Assembly (NCBI GenBank): GCA_017998555.1
Contig: JAGOCU010000052.1
Location: 1-10,196, forward strand
Source: Thermoflexales bacterium
Lineage (GTDB): Bacteria; Chloroflexota; Anaerolineae; J036; Brachytrichaceae
Reading direction: 5' to 3'
DNA length: 10,196 nucleotides
Part shown: positions 1-6,875 of the stretch, piece by piece
How positions within the stretch are numbered: position 1 is the first letter of the stretch
Layout of the letters: every line of letters starts with the position of its first letter
The notes under the pieces: model-generated
What the model was told of the DNA's origin: nothing
The model's input: the letters and a program-made list of their open reading frames with translations, nothing else
The model's database searches: none
Translations under genes and position numbers: made by a program

Positions 1-74
1 TCGTAAAGCGGCCGAATGAGCGGCCCGCGCCAGGTCGCGCCGTCGACGGCGGCCCGGGAAGAAGCATTGATCAT
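1..74 (-). CDS. 5' end of an unidentified gene running off the left edge
   Basis: An open frame starts at an ATG (74 to 72) on the minus strand and stays open for 24 full codons to the window edge. The visible peptide begins MINASSRAAVDGATWRG and ends PLIRPLY. It shows no signal peptide and no motif I recognise, so I assign no function. The case for a real gene comes from context. A TACAAT hexamer (81-86) sits exactly 6 nt upstream of the ATG, the same arrangement seen at the starts of other genes in this window. The frame also diverges from the RCK gene at 117 across a 42-bp gap, which would otherwise be part of a longer non-coding stretch. A short open frame at high GC can arise by chance, so this stays tentative. 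Confidence 0.5.
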   Translation of the reverse strand, partial: MINASSRAAVDGATWRGPLIRPLY

Positions 75-80
75 GCCGCC

Positions 81-86
81 ATTGTA
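81..86 (-). promoter_or_regulatory. Candidate -10 element of the left-edge gene
   Basis: On the minus strand the hexamer TACAAT matches the sigma70 -10 consensus at 5 of 6 positions. It is followed by 6 nt and then the ATG at 74, so transcription would start at or next to the start codon. No good -35 box is seen at the expected distance (about 104-109). No Shine-Dalgarno sequence fits between the hexamer and the ATG. Confidence 0.45.
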
Positions 87-110
87 CGAAGCCGAAAGGT
101 TGGATACACT
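82..110 (+). promoter_or_regulatory. Candidate promoter of the RCK membrane protein gene
   Basis: TTGTAC (82-87) and TACACT (105-110) are separated by 17 bp, the optimal sigma70 spacing. The -35 half keeps only the TTG core. The -10 half ends 6 nt before the GTG start at 117, so the mRNA is probably leaderless. The -35 box overlaps the minus-strand -10 of the divergent gene, so the two promoters share the same DNA. Confidence 0.45.
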
Positions 111-116
111 TGCGCC

Positions 117-1172
117 GTGGAAAGCGGACGGATCGATCGCGGATGGGGCCGCCGGCTCAAGGCCGGATGGCGGGACACCCTTCTGCTGCTGGATGAATTC
201 AAGTGGCCGCTGGCCGCCTTCGCCGCGGTCATCCTGCTGAGCAGCATTGCCTGGACGCTCGTGCCGAAGCCGCCCGAGGAAGCCCACACCAATTTCGGCG
301 AGACGGTCTATCGGATGATCCAGCTCGTCTTTTTTCAGGGCGGGGATCGATTTCCGCAGACCGACGCATTGCGCGTCTTCTACTATGCGCTGCCCATTCT
401 GGGACTGGGTATTCTGGGCCTCGGGCTGGCGGACTTCGGGGCGCAATTGTTCAATCGCCGCGGGCGAAGCAAGGAGTGGGAAATGGCGGTCGCATCAACC
501 TTTCGAAATCATGTTGTGCTGATCGGGATGGGGCACCTGGGTTTTCGGGTGGCAACCCAGTTGCGCGACATGGGGCGCGAACTCGTGGTGATCGAACTGG
601 ATGACCCGCAGGACCTCACCCGCGAGATTCGGGCGCGGGACGTGCCGGTCATCATCGACGACGCCGCCCGCGACAGCGTCCTGCTGGGAGCCGGGATCGA
701 ACGGGCCCGGGCGATCATTCTGGCCATTCAGAACGACGCGTTGAACCTCAAGATCGCGTTGAAGGCGCGCGCGCTCAACCCCCAGATCGACGTGATCGTG
801 CGCATCTTTGACGACGACTTCGCCGAAGCCCTGCGCAAGCAATTCGGCTTTACGGCGATGAGCGCCACCAGCCTGGCCGCGCCGTTTTTCGCCGCAACCG
901 CGGCCGGGGTCGATCTCAGCCAGCCCGTGACCGTGGACGGCCACCCGCTGAGTGTGTCACGCCTGATCATCGCGGCCGGATCCAGCCTGAGCGCGCTGAC
1001 GGTCGGCGCGGTCGAGCAACGCTACGATGTCAGCGTCGTGATGATCCACTCCAGCGAAGGGACCGACATGCATCCGCCGGACGCCCGCCGGCTGAAGGCG
1101 GGCGACAGCGTGGCGGTCTTTGGCGCGCCCGAATCCGTCAATCGCCTGGCCGGCGACAACGGCGGGCGCTGA
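117..1172 (+). CDS. TrkA/RCK-domain membrane protein, possible ion channel
   Basis: This 351-residue protein has a two-helix membrane N-terminus joined to a cytosolic RCK (TrkA-N/TrkA-C) module, the layout of prokaryotic ligand-gated potassium channels. Hydrophobic segments lie at about residues 30-49 and 88-110, with a possible re-entrant pore segment at about 58-78. A Rossmann fold follows: the GxGxxG dinucleotide loop is GMGHLG (137-142), and the acidic E160 at the end of the second strand is typical of NAD(H) binding. Residues from about 266 to 340 look like TrkA-C. The pore segment lacks the canonical TVGYG filter and reads FFQGGD (72-77), so potassium selectivity cannot be assumed. The start is GTG at 117, supported by the -10 hexamer just upstream. 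No Shine-Dalgarno is seen. The gene is convergent with lhgO. The RCK domain is well supported; channel function is inferred from architecture. Confidence 0.85.
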   Translation: MESGRIDRGWGRRLKAGWRDTLLLLDEFKWPLAAFAAVILLSSIAWTLVPKPPEEAHTNFGETVYRMIQLVFFQGGDRFPQTDALRVFYYALPILGLGILGLGLADFGAQLFNRRGRSKEWEMAVASTFRNHVVLIGMGHLGFRVATQLRDMGRELVVIELDDPQDLTREIRARDVPVIIDDAARDSVLLGAGIERARAIILAIQNDALNLKIALKARALNPQIDVIVRIFDDDFAEALRKQFGFTAMSATSLAAPFFAATAAGVDLSQPVTVDGHPLSVSRLIIAAGSSLSALTVGAVEQRYDVSVVMIHSSEGTDMHPPDARRLKAGDSVAVFGAPESVNRLAGDNGGR

Positions 1173-1195
1173 ATCCCAAGAGCGACGGCGACGCG

Positions 1196-1296
1196 TTCTG
1201 GGAGCGCGGGCATCTTGCCCGCGCGGTCCATGGGAAACACCGCGTCAAACGGCGATCGGCCGCGACCGCGCGGGCAAGATGCCCGCGCTCCCAGAA
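1196..1296. repeat. Perfect 33-bp inverted repeat pair, REP/BIME-like
   Basis: The arms 1196-1228 and 1264-1296 are exact reverse complements over 33 bp, separated by a 35-nt spacer. Each arm contains its own small palindrome, GCGGGCA-TCT-TGCCCGC, so the element can fold as two small hairpins or one long stem. It fills the gap between the convergent RCK gene and lhgO, where it could end transcription from both sides, although no T-tract is present. From memory, this palindrome (read through as the peptide RAGKMPALP) is scattered through many environmental bacterial genomes and is often miscalled as protein. That recollection was not checked. Confidence 0.85.
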
Positions 1297-1306
1297 TTGC
1301 CCCGAA

Positions 1307-2506
1307 TCAGGACAGCGCCGATTCGACCTGGCTGGCGATTTCATCGCCGATCGAAAGGGACGCGGTTGCGGCTGGGGACGGCGCGTTGCACACATGCAAT
1401 GAGCGCGGCCCGGCCACGATCAGAAAGTCGTCGACCAGCCCGCCCGCCGGCGTCAGCGCCTGGGCCCGCACACCCGCCGGTGCCGGGGAAAGGTCGCTGG
1501 ACTGTATCTCCGGTATCAGGCGCTGGAGGGTCTTGACAAAGCGTTCCTTGCTGAACGAGCGCACGATTTCATCAAAGCCCATCCGCCAGTTCTTGGCGGC
1601 CAGCTTCTGGAAGCCCGGAAACGTAATCGCCTCCCAGGCGTCCCGAATATTGACGTCGACCTTGCGATAGCCCTCGCGGCTGAGGGTGAAGACGGCATTG
1701 GGGCCGCAGTGAATGTCACCATCGATCATCCGGGTGAAGTGCACACCCAGAAACGGGAAGTCCGGGTTGGGCACGGGGTAGATCAGATTGCGGACCAGGC
1801 CGCGCTTGGCTGGATTCAGATGAAAGTACTCGCCGCGGAACGGCACAATCCGCGCGTCGAGCTGCGCGCCGGCCGCAAGCGCCAGACGATCGGCATGCAA
1901 ACCGCCGCACGTCACAACATAGCTGGCCTGGAATTCACCCGCGCTCGTTTCCAGGGTGACCACGCCGGCCTCGGCGGTCTGCCGGAGCAGGCGCGTGCCA
2001 AGCTTGAGATCGGCGCCCCGCTCCTGGCACAGCTTCACGAGTTGCGCCGCGACGCCGTGGTAATCGGCGATGCCGGTGGCCGGCACGTGGATGGCCCGCA
2101 ACCCCGCCACGTGCGGCTCAATCTCGCGCAACTCGCGTTGGTCGATCAGCCGCACTTCGAGCTGGTTGTCCTGCCCGCGTTTGAGCAGGTTGTCCAGAAG
2201 AGGGAGTTCGCGCTCTTCGGTGGCGACGATGACCTTGCCGCAGACGTCATGGGCGATCCCATATTCACGGCAGAAAGCCACCATCCGCGCCCGGCCCTCG
2301 CGCCCCAGTTTGGCCCGCAGCGTGCCCGGGCGATAGTAGATGCCGGAGTGCAGCACCCCGCTGTTGTGTCCGCTCTGATGCGATGCCCAGGTCGTTTCCT
2401 TTTCCAGAAGTAGAAGGGTCTTGCCCGGAAATCGCTCGAGCAACGCCCGGGCCGTGGCCAGGCCAACCAGCCCGCCGCCAATAACCGCGAAATCGTAGAT
2501 TGCCAT
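1307..2506 (-). CDS. lhgO: L-2-hydroxyglutarate oxidase/dehydrogenase
   Basis: This 399-residue flavoprotein of the DAO family oxidises L-2-hydroxyglutarate to 2-oxoglutarate, passing electrons to oxygen or to the quinone pool depending on the homologue. The N-terminus carries the FAD-binding glycine loop GGGLVG (10-15), with the ribose-binding acidic E35 after the second strand. The family hallmark HQSGHNSGVLHSG (43-55) follows directly. The C-terminal block containing NAPSPAATASLSIG (about 374-387) closes the FAD site. Length is close to the E. coli enzyme (about 420). There is no signal peptide. The ATG at 2506 is preceded at 6 nt by TACTAT, which argues for its own leaderless promoter rather than only read-through from gcvPA, whose stop lies 76 nt upstream. 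The assignment to LhgO over other DAO-family oxidases rests on overall similarity and the hallmark block. Confidence 0.9.
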   Translation of the reverse strand: MAIYDFAVIGGGLVGLATARALLERFPGKTLLLLEKETTWASHQSGHNSGVLHSGIYYRPGTLRAKLGREGRARMVAFCREYGIAHDVCGKVIVATEERELPLLDNLLKRGQDNQLEVRLIDQRELREIEPHVAGLRAIHVPATGIADYHGVAAQLVKLCQERGADLKLGTRLLRQTAEAGVVTLETSAGEFQASYVVTCGGLHADRLALAAGAQLDARIVPFRGEYFHLNPAKRGLVRNLIYPVPNPDFPFLGVHFTRMIDGDIHCGPNAVFTLSREGYRKVDVNIRDAWEAITFPGFQKLAAKNWRMGFDEIVRSFSKERFVKTLQRLIPEIQSSDLSPAPAGVRAQALTPAGGLVDDFLIVAGPRSLHVCNAPSPAATASLSIGDEIASQVESALS

Positions 2507-2512
2507 AGGTTC

Positions 2513-2518
2513 ATAGTA
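2513..2518 (-). promoter_or_regulatory. Candidate -10 element of lhgO
   Basis: TACTAT on the minus strand ends 6 nt before the lhgO ATG, giving a predicted leaderless transcript. The expected -35 region (about 2536-2541) falls in the loop and right arm of a GC-rich hairpin and has no recognisable box. Confidence 0.4.
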
Positions 2519-2525
2519 CGCCCGC

Positions 2526-2543
2526 CCAGGCCTTTCGGCCTGG
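2526..2543 (-). terminator. Hairpin between gcvPA and lhgO, possible weak terminator
   Basis: CCAGGCC and GGCCTGG form a perfect 7-bp stem around the 4-nt loop TTTC. It sits 40 nt downstream of the gcvPA stop in the direction of transcription. There is no T-tract, so intrinsic termination would be weak; it may instead act as a processing or stability hairpin. Together with the -10 found in front of lhgO it suggests partial separation of the two genes. Confidence 0.35.
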
Positions 2544-2582
2544 ACCGGTGTTTCGCGAGACGGGATGCGGCCGTGTCGGCTG

Positions 2583-3944
2583 TTACTCGGCCAAATCGTC
2601 CCTGGCTGCGTCCAGGGCCTGCACCAGCGCGTCGATCTCGTCCTTGGTATTCTGTTCGGTGCAGCAGATCAGCATGTGATCCTTGAGATGCGGGTAATCC
2701 CGTCCCAGGTCATAACCGCCAATGACATCGAAGTCATCCAGCAGCAGCACGTTGGTTTCGGCGACGGGCACCGGGCATTTCACCACGAACTCGTGGAAGA
2801 ACGGGCGCCCGCCCACGACCGAGTAGCCGGTCAGTTTCGAAATCTGGTCGGCGGCGTAATGGGCTTTCTGATACGACAAGTTGGCCACCTGCTTGAGACC
2901 ATTCTTGCCCATCACACTCAGGTAAATCGCCGCGCACAGCGCCATCAGACCCTGATTGGTGCAGATGTTGCTGGTCGCCTTTTCGCGCCGAATATCCTGT
3001 TCGCGGGTCTTGAGGGTGAGCACATAGCCACGCTTGCCCTCTTTGTCCACGGTCTCCCCAACGATCCGGCCCGGGATGCGCCGCATGTATTCGCGTTTGG
3101 TGCAGAAGAAGCCCACGTAGGGGCCGCCGTATCCGAGCGGGATGCCAAGCGGCTGTCCCTCGCCGGTGACAATGTCGGCGCCATACTCGGCGGGGGTCTT
3201 GAACAGGCCCAGCGCGGTCGGATTCACCGACATGACCAACATCGCGCCCTTGGCGTGGCACTTCTCCGCCAGGCCCTCCAAGTCTTCGAGCTGTCCCAGA
3301 AAGTTTGGATTGGCCACGCAGACGGCCGCGGTGTCTTCGTCGATCATCTCCGCCAGCGCGTGAATGTCTTTGAAGCCGTTCGCATCGACCTCGTCGCCGA
3401 CGATGGTGACACCCTCATTGAACTGGGTGTAGGTGCGCAGCACCTCCCGATACATCGGGTGGACGCCGGCGGACACGATGGCCTTGCCGCGCCGGGTGGT
3501 GTTGACCGCCATGGCAACGGCCTCAGCAAAGGCCGTTGCCCCGTCATAGTGCGAGGCCGTGGCAATCTCCATGCCCGTCAACTGGGCCACCATCGACTGA
3601 AACTCAAAGATCGCCTGCAGCGTGCCCTGGCTCACCTCGGGCTGATACGGCGTGTAGGCGGTCAGGAACTCGCCCCGCAATATCAGATGGTTGACCAGGC
3701 TCGGGATGTGATGGTTGTAGGCGCCCGCGCCGAGAAAGCACGCGTAATGATTGACGTCGGCATTGGCGTCGGAGAGGCTTTGCATCTCCCAGGCCACTTC
3801 CATCTCGGTCAGCGGCGCGGGGAGCTTGAGTCTTGGAAAGCGATACTTCTCGGGAACCGCGTCAAACAGGTCCTCGATGCGGTCGACGCCGATCGCGGCC
3901 AGCATGCGCGCGCGCTCCGCGTCCGTGTGCGGAATGTAGTTCAT
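2583..3944 (-). CDS. gcvPA: Glycine dehydrogenase (decarboxylating) subunit 1
   Basis: This 453-residue protein is the N-terminal half-type subunit of P-protein. In organisms with a split P-protein, GcvPA and GcvPB together decarboxylate glycine and pass the aminomethyl group to lipoylated GcvH. Family blocks are clear: the YTPYQPEVSQGTLQAIFEFQ block (97-116), the SHYDGATAFAEA segment (131-142), and the C-terminal region ending NVLLLDDFDVIGGYDLG and the following YPHLKD. The length is typical for GcvPA (about 440-450). In this family the PLP-binding lysine sits on GcvPB, so this subunit is not active alone. It starts 6 nt after the gcvH stop, so the two are co-transcribed in the order gcvH-gcvPA. 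No convincing Shine-Dalgarno precedes it, so translational coupling is likely. gcvPB does not follow: the next gene is lhgO. Confidence 0.95.
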   Translation of the reverse strand: MNYIPHTDAERARMLAAIGVDRIEDLFDAVPEKYRFPRLKLPAPLTEMEVAWEMQSLSDANADVNHYACFLGAGAYNHHIPSLVNHLILRGEFLTAYTPYQPEVSQGTLQAIFEFQSMVAQLTGMEIATASHYDGATAFAEAVAMAVNTTRRGKAIVSAGVHPMYREVLRTYTQFNEGVTIVGDEVDANGFKDIHALAEMIDEDTAAVCVANPNFLGQLEDLEGLAEKCHAKGAMLVMSVNPTALGLFKTPAEYGADIVTGEGQPLGIPLGYGGPYVGFFCTKREYMRRIPGRIVGETVDKEGKRGYVLTLKTREQDIRREKATSNICTNQGLMALCAAIYLSVMGKNGLKQVANLSYQKAHYAADQISKLTGYSVVGGRPFFHEFVVKCPVPVAETNVLLLDDFDVIGGYDLGRDYPHLKDHMLICCTEQNTKDEIDALVQALDAARDDLAE

Positions 3945-3950
3945 GACAGA

Positions 3951-4346
3951 TCAGTGCTCTTCGGTCTGCAAATGCTTCTCGTATTCGGCCGCGTCCATGA
4001 GCTTCTGGAAGTCATCCGGGTTATCGGGTCGGACTTTGATCATCCAGCCGGCTCCGTATGGATCCTTGTTGATCGACTCGGGCGAGGTCTCGAGCGCCGT
4101 ATTCGCCTCGACGATCGTTCCCGCGATCGGAATATAGACGTCTGAAGCGGCCTTGACCGATTCGACGACACCGAAAATATCACCGGCTTTGAACTTCGCG
4201 CCAACGCGCGGCACTTCGGCAAAGACCAGGTCGCTCATCGCTTCCTGAGCGTGATCGCTGATGCCGCACACAATGAGATTTCCGTCGATGCGCGCCCACT
4301 CGTGAGATTTCAAATAGCGGGCCTTGGGGTCAATTTGGCTGCTCAT
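3951..4346 (-). CDS. gcvH: Glycine cleavage system H protein (lipoyl carrier)
   Basis: This 131-residue lipoyl-domain protein carries the aminomethyl intermediate between P-, T- and L-proteins on a lipoyl-lysine arm. The lipoylation site is in ESVKAASDVY (62-71), with K65 as the modified residue. The N-terminal KSHEWARIDG and the later SPESINKDPYGAGWM blocks are typical of GcvH, and the length matches the family. The frame is open further upstream to 4403, but that extension has no family similarity. The ATG at 4346 gives a normal N-terminus and lies 7 nt after a TAGAAT hexamer, so I chose it. It is the promoter-proximal gene of gcvH-gcvPA. No glycine riboswitch is visible upstream, so glycine control by that route is not supported. 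Confidence 0.95.
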   Translation of the reverse strand: MSSQIDPKARYLKSHEWARIDGNLIVCGISDHAQEAMSDLVFAEVPRVGAKFKAGDIFGVVESVKAASDVYIPIAGTIVEANTALETSPESINKDPYGAGWMIKVRPDNPDDFQKLMDAAEYEKHLQTEEH

Positions 4347-4353
4347 GGGATTG

Positions 4354-4359
4354 ATTCTA
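4354..4359 (-). promoter_or_regulatory. Candidate -10 element of gcvH-gcvPA
   Basis: TAGAAT matches the -10 consensus at 5 of 6 positions and ends 7 nt before the gcvH ATG, consistent with a leaderless transcript. No -35 box is recognisable; the region where it should lie overlaps the ACCGCGG heptamer repeats (4374-4394). Confidence 0.4.
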
Positions 4360-4373
4360 CTCGCGCAGGCGTG

Positions 4374-4394
4374 ACCGTGGACCGCGGACCGCGG
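4374..4394. repeat. Three tandem heptamers ACCGYGG
   Basis: ACCGTGG, ACCGCGG and ACCGCGG stand head to tail immediately upstream of the gcvH -10 element, followed by a partial fourth copy. This may be simple-sequence expansion or a short binding site array. Copy number is too low to judge. Confidence 0.55.
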
Positions 4395-4470
4395 ACGGCG
4401 CATGGCCGTTGCATCGTCCGCAGTTCCGCGGCTCGAACTCTGCCGCGCCAGCTAAGTGCCAGACCGTTCA

Positions 4471-4518
4471 CAGGAGAACGGGAGGTTCCTTTCCATCTCC
4501 CGTTCTCCCTTTCTCCTG
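4471..4518 (-). terminator. 12-bp hairpin downstream of the AceE-like gene
   Basis: GGAGAACGGGAG (4473-4484) and CTCCCGTTCTCC (4497-4508) pair perfectly around a 12-nt loop. The structure lies about 30 nt past the AceE-like stop codon and before gcvH, where a terminator is expected, but it lacks a T-tract. An alternative pairing is possible: CAGGAGAA (4471-4478) with TTCTCCTG (4511-4518), which excludes part of the first stem. The rest of the 192-bp gap to gcvH holds only the heptamer repeats and the candidate -10. Confidence 0.45.
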
Positions 4519-4538
4519 CAAACGGCGATAAACAGCGG

Positions 4539-6866
4539 TCAGGTCAGGTCCACCGCCGCCAATGCCTCGGCGATGATGTTGTCGCGGTGGATGCCGACGT
4601 AGCGGTAGACCGACTCGCGGTTCCCGCTTTGGCCGTAGACATCCACCCCCAGCGGGTGGGCGCGTTGACCGAACACAGAACCGATCCAGGCCAGCGAATG
4701 GCTGGCCGCGTCACAGACGGTGATGATGGGCGCGCTGCGTTGGCCCTCCGGGATGAGCGAGTCGAACAGGTGCCGCTCGGTGCGGCTGCCTTCGCGCCAG
4801 GTCGTGTACGCCCGGCGCGGGCTGACCAGATGGATGACATTCGTGTCCACGCCCTCGACGGCCAGCGCCTCCGCGGCCGCCAGCGCATCCGCGACAAGCA
4901 CGCCCGTCGTGACGATGTGGACCAGCGGGCCCTCCCCCCGGGCGGGGCGGATGGAATAGCCGCCGTTCAAGACGGCGGCGCGCAGACCGTCTCGCCCCAG
5001 CCGGGCCAGGGCCGGCTCAATCAGGCGCTGTTCAATCGGCCGGGTTGACAGACGCAGGAAGGTGCTCCGGCCTGCCTTACGGTCCAGACATTGGCGCAAA
5101 CCCTCGAGCAGCGCCCATTCCAACTCGATCGCGAAACAGGGCTCCCAGAAGTCGAGCAGCGGCATCTCCTGTCCCAGCGACGAGGTCATGGTGGCCTGAT
5201 GGGCGCCGCCCTCGGGCGACAGGGTGACGCCGCTGGGCGTGCCGGCGAAGATGAAGCGCGCCCCGGAGTACGCGCCATACAGGATCGCGTCCAGGGCCCG
5301 GATGACAAACGGGTCGTAGACGGTCCCGATCGGAAATAGCAATTGACCGTTGTGCTCGCGCGACAGGCCGAGCATGCTGAGGGCCAGAAAGACATTGGTC
5401 TCGGCGATGCCGAACTCGATGTGCTGGCCGCCCGGCCCCGGTTGCCAGCGCAGGGTCGTGTTGCGCCCGACTTCGTAGTCGCGGCCGGGGTCAAGCGAGA
5501 ACGCCCCCACCCGGTTGATCCAGCCGCCCAGGTTGGTCGAACTGGCGACATCGCCGCTCACCGTGACGACGCGCTCGCCGACACGGGGCAGATCCGCCAG
5601 GCGCAGCAGAGCCCGCCCAAACGCTTCCTGGGTGGATGCCACCGCCGCGCTTGTCGCATTCAACTCCGGCGGGATATCGGCGCCGGTGATCGTGATCGGC
5701 GCCGGGGTCGGCGGCGTCCCGATGCCGACCCGGGCAGCGGCAGCCGCCAGGAGCGCATGCTCCTTCGACCCCGGCGGGAAACCGGACCATTGCGCGTCCT
5801 CCGAAATCCCGAGGCTGTCGCGAAAGGCCGCAAAACGCTCCGGGCTGAGCAGGGCGCCGTGGTTGAGCGGATCCGCGGCCACCGGCAAGCCCCAGCCCTT
5901 GATGGTGTAGGCCAGGATGACCGTGGGCTGAGGAGGGCTCACCTCTGACTTCTCCAGCACCCGCATCAGTTCCGGCAGGTCATGACCGCCCAGATTGGCG
6001 AGCAGGCCTGGCAGCTCGGCATCCGTCACGCCAGCGAGGCAGGCGCTGATCTCGGCGCCGCGGGGGAGTTCGGCCAGCGCAGTCCGCACCGCCGCGCCAT
6101 CACTGCGGATGAGGCTCTGATACTCCTCGTTATCCATCGCGTCGATGGCCTCGCGCAAGGCCTCGCCCCCGGGCCGGGCAAAGGCCGCCTGCAGCCTCGC
6201 GCCGTACTTCGCCTCAAAAACCCGCCAGCCGCAAGCCTGAAAGATGCGCTTGAGCCGGGCCGCCCGAATATGCGGCACCACCCGGTCCAGGCTCTGCCGA
6301 TTGAGATCGACGATCCACAAGGCGTTGTCCATCGCCATGGATTCGTCCAGCAGCATCTCCCAGACATTTCCCTCGTCCAGTTCAGCGTCGCCGCTCATTG
6401 TGACAAAGCGGGAGGCCGTCGTCGCGCCAAAGTGGGCGTGGGCGTATTTCTGGGTCAGCGCGGCAAACACGGGCGCCGCGCAGCCGAGGCCCATCGATCC
6501 CGTCGAGAAGTCAACCAGGGGCGGATCCTTGGTCCGGCTGGGATAGCTCTGCAGCCCGCCAAATTCGCGCAACCGTCTAAGCTCAGATTCAGGCAGCGCG
6601 CCCATCAGATACATGAGCGACCAGAAGGCCGGCGATGCATGCGGCTTGGGGCAAACCCGATCGCCCTGGCGCAGAAACTTGAGGTAAAGCGCGGTCAGAA
6701 TCGTCACCGACGACGCCGAGGAGGCTTGGTGACCGCCCACCTTCACCCCATCCGGGTTTGGCCGCACATGGTTGGCGTGGTGGATCATCAGGGTCGACAA
6801 CCACAAAACACGGCGCTGGATGGCGTCCAACGCCTCGTATTCGCTGTCGGCAATGGGCAGGTTCAT
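4539..6866 (-). CDS. AceE-like ThDP enzyme (homodimeric PDH E1/transketolase family)
   Basis: This 775-residue protein shares the domain order of the homodimeric pyruvate dehydrogenase E1 (AceE, about 890 residues) and transketolase. Matching AceE-type blocks include VKVGGHQASSASSV (41-54), the PHASP histidine H76, SYPS (107-110) and DFSTGSMGLG (119-128). The ThDP/Mg motif is degenerate: SGDAELDEGN (158-167) followed by DLNRQ with N189. NLGGHDLPEL (291-300) and VILAYTIKGWGL (316-327) are also AceE-like. The pyrimidine domain has IEFGIAETN (483-491), where E489 is the likely cofactor-activating glutamate. A TK C-terminal-like domain ends the protein. The frame stays open to 7175, but that stretch crosses the promoter and repeats. 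I chose ATG 6866, 9 nt after AAGGA; ATG 6872 is possible. Substrate is unknown: a 2-oxo acid is likely, a ketose possible. No E2 or E3 gene is in the window. Confidence 0.85.
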   Translation of the reverse strand: MNLPIADSEYEALDAIQRRVLWLSTLMIHHANHVRPNPDGVKVGGHQASSASSVTILTALYLKFLRQGDRVCPKPHASPAFWSLMYLMGALPESELRRLREFGGLQSYPSRTKDPPLVDFSTGSMGLGCAAPVFAALTQKYAHAHFGATTASRFVTMSGDAELDEGNVWEMLLDESMAMDNALWIVDLNRQSLDRVVPHIRAARLKRIFQACGWRVFEAKYGARLQAAFARPGGEALREAIDAMDNEEYQSLIRSDGAAVRTALAELPRGAEISACLAGVTDAELPGLLANLGGHDLPELMRVLEKSEVSPPQPTVILAYTIKGWGLPVAADPLNHGALLSPERFAAFRDSLGISEDAQWSGFPPGSKEHALLAAAAARVGIGTPPTPAPITITGADIPPELNATSAAVASTQEAFGRALLRLADLPRVGERVVTVSGDVASSTNLGGWINRVGAFSLDPGRDYEVGRNTTLRWQPGPGGQHIEFGIAETNVFLALSMLGLSREHNGQLLFPIGTVYDPFVIRALDAILYGAYSGARFIFAGTPSGVTLSPEGGAHQATMTSSLGQEMPLLDFWEPCFAIELEWALLEGLRQCLDRKAGRSTFLRLSTRPIEQRLIEPALARLGRDGLRAAVLNGGYSIRPARGEGPLVHIVTTGVLVADALAAAEALAVEGVDTNVIHLVSPRRAYTTWREGSRTERHLFDSLIPEGQRSAPIITVCDAASHSLAWIGSVFGQRAHPLGVDVYGQSGNRESVYRYVGIHRDNIIAEALAAVDLT

Positions 6867-6875
6867 GGGCATTTG

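Noticed and set aside
1196..1296. Minimal CRISPR array or insertion sequence ends
   Set aside because: There are only two copies, in inverted orientation, with no transposase between them and a 35-nt spacer, so a REP/BIME-type element fits better.
1120..1670. Two plus-strand open frames containing RAGKMPALP
   Set aside because: They read through the inverted repeat and into antisense of lhgO. The peptide is a translation of the palindrome, not a protein.
2565..4145. 526-codon open frame on the plus strand
   Set aside because: It is antisense to gcvPA and gcvH, both certain by family similarity. Its peptide is rich in His, Gln, Val and Arg with no domain, as expected for a shadow of GC-rich coding DNA.
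4347..4403. N-terminal extension of GcvH from 4403
   Set aside because: GcvH proteins begin close to the KSHEW block. The extension crosses the heptamer repeats and the candidate -10.
4347..4538. Glycine riboswitch upstream of gcvH
   Set aside because: I looked for the conserved aptamer blocks in the minus-strand leader and found none; the likely mRNA is leaderless.
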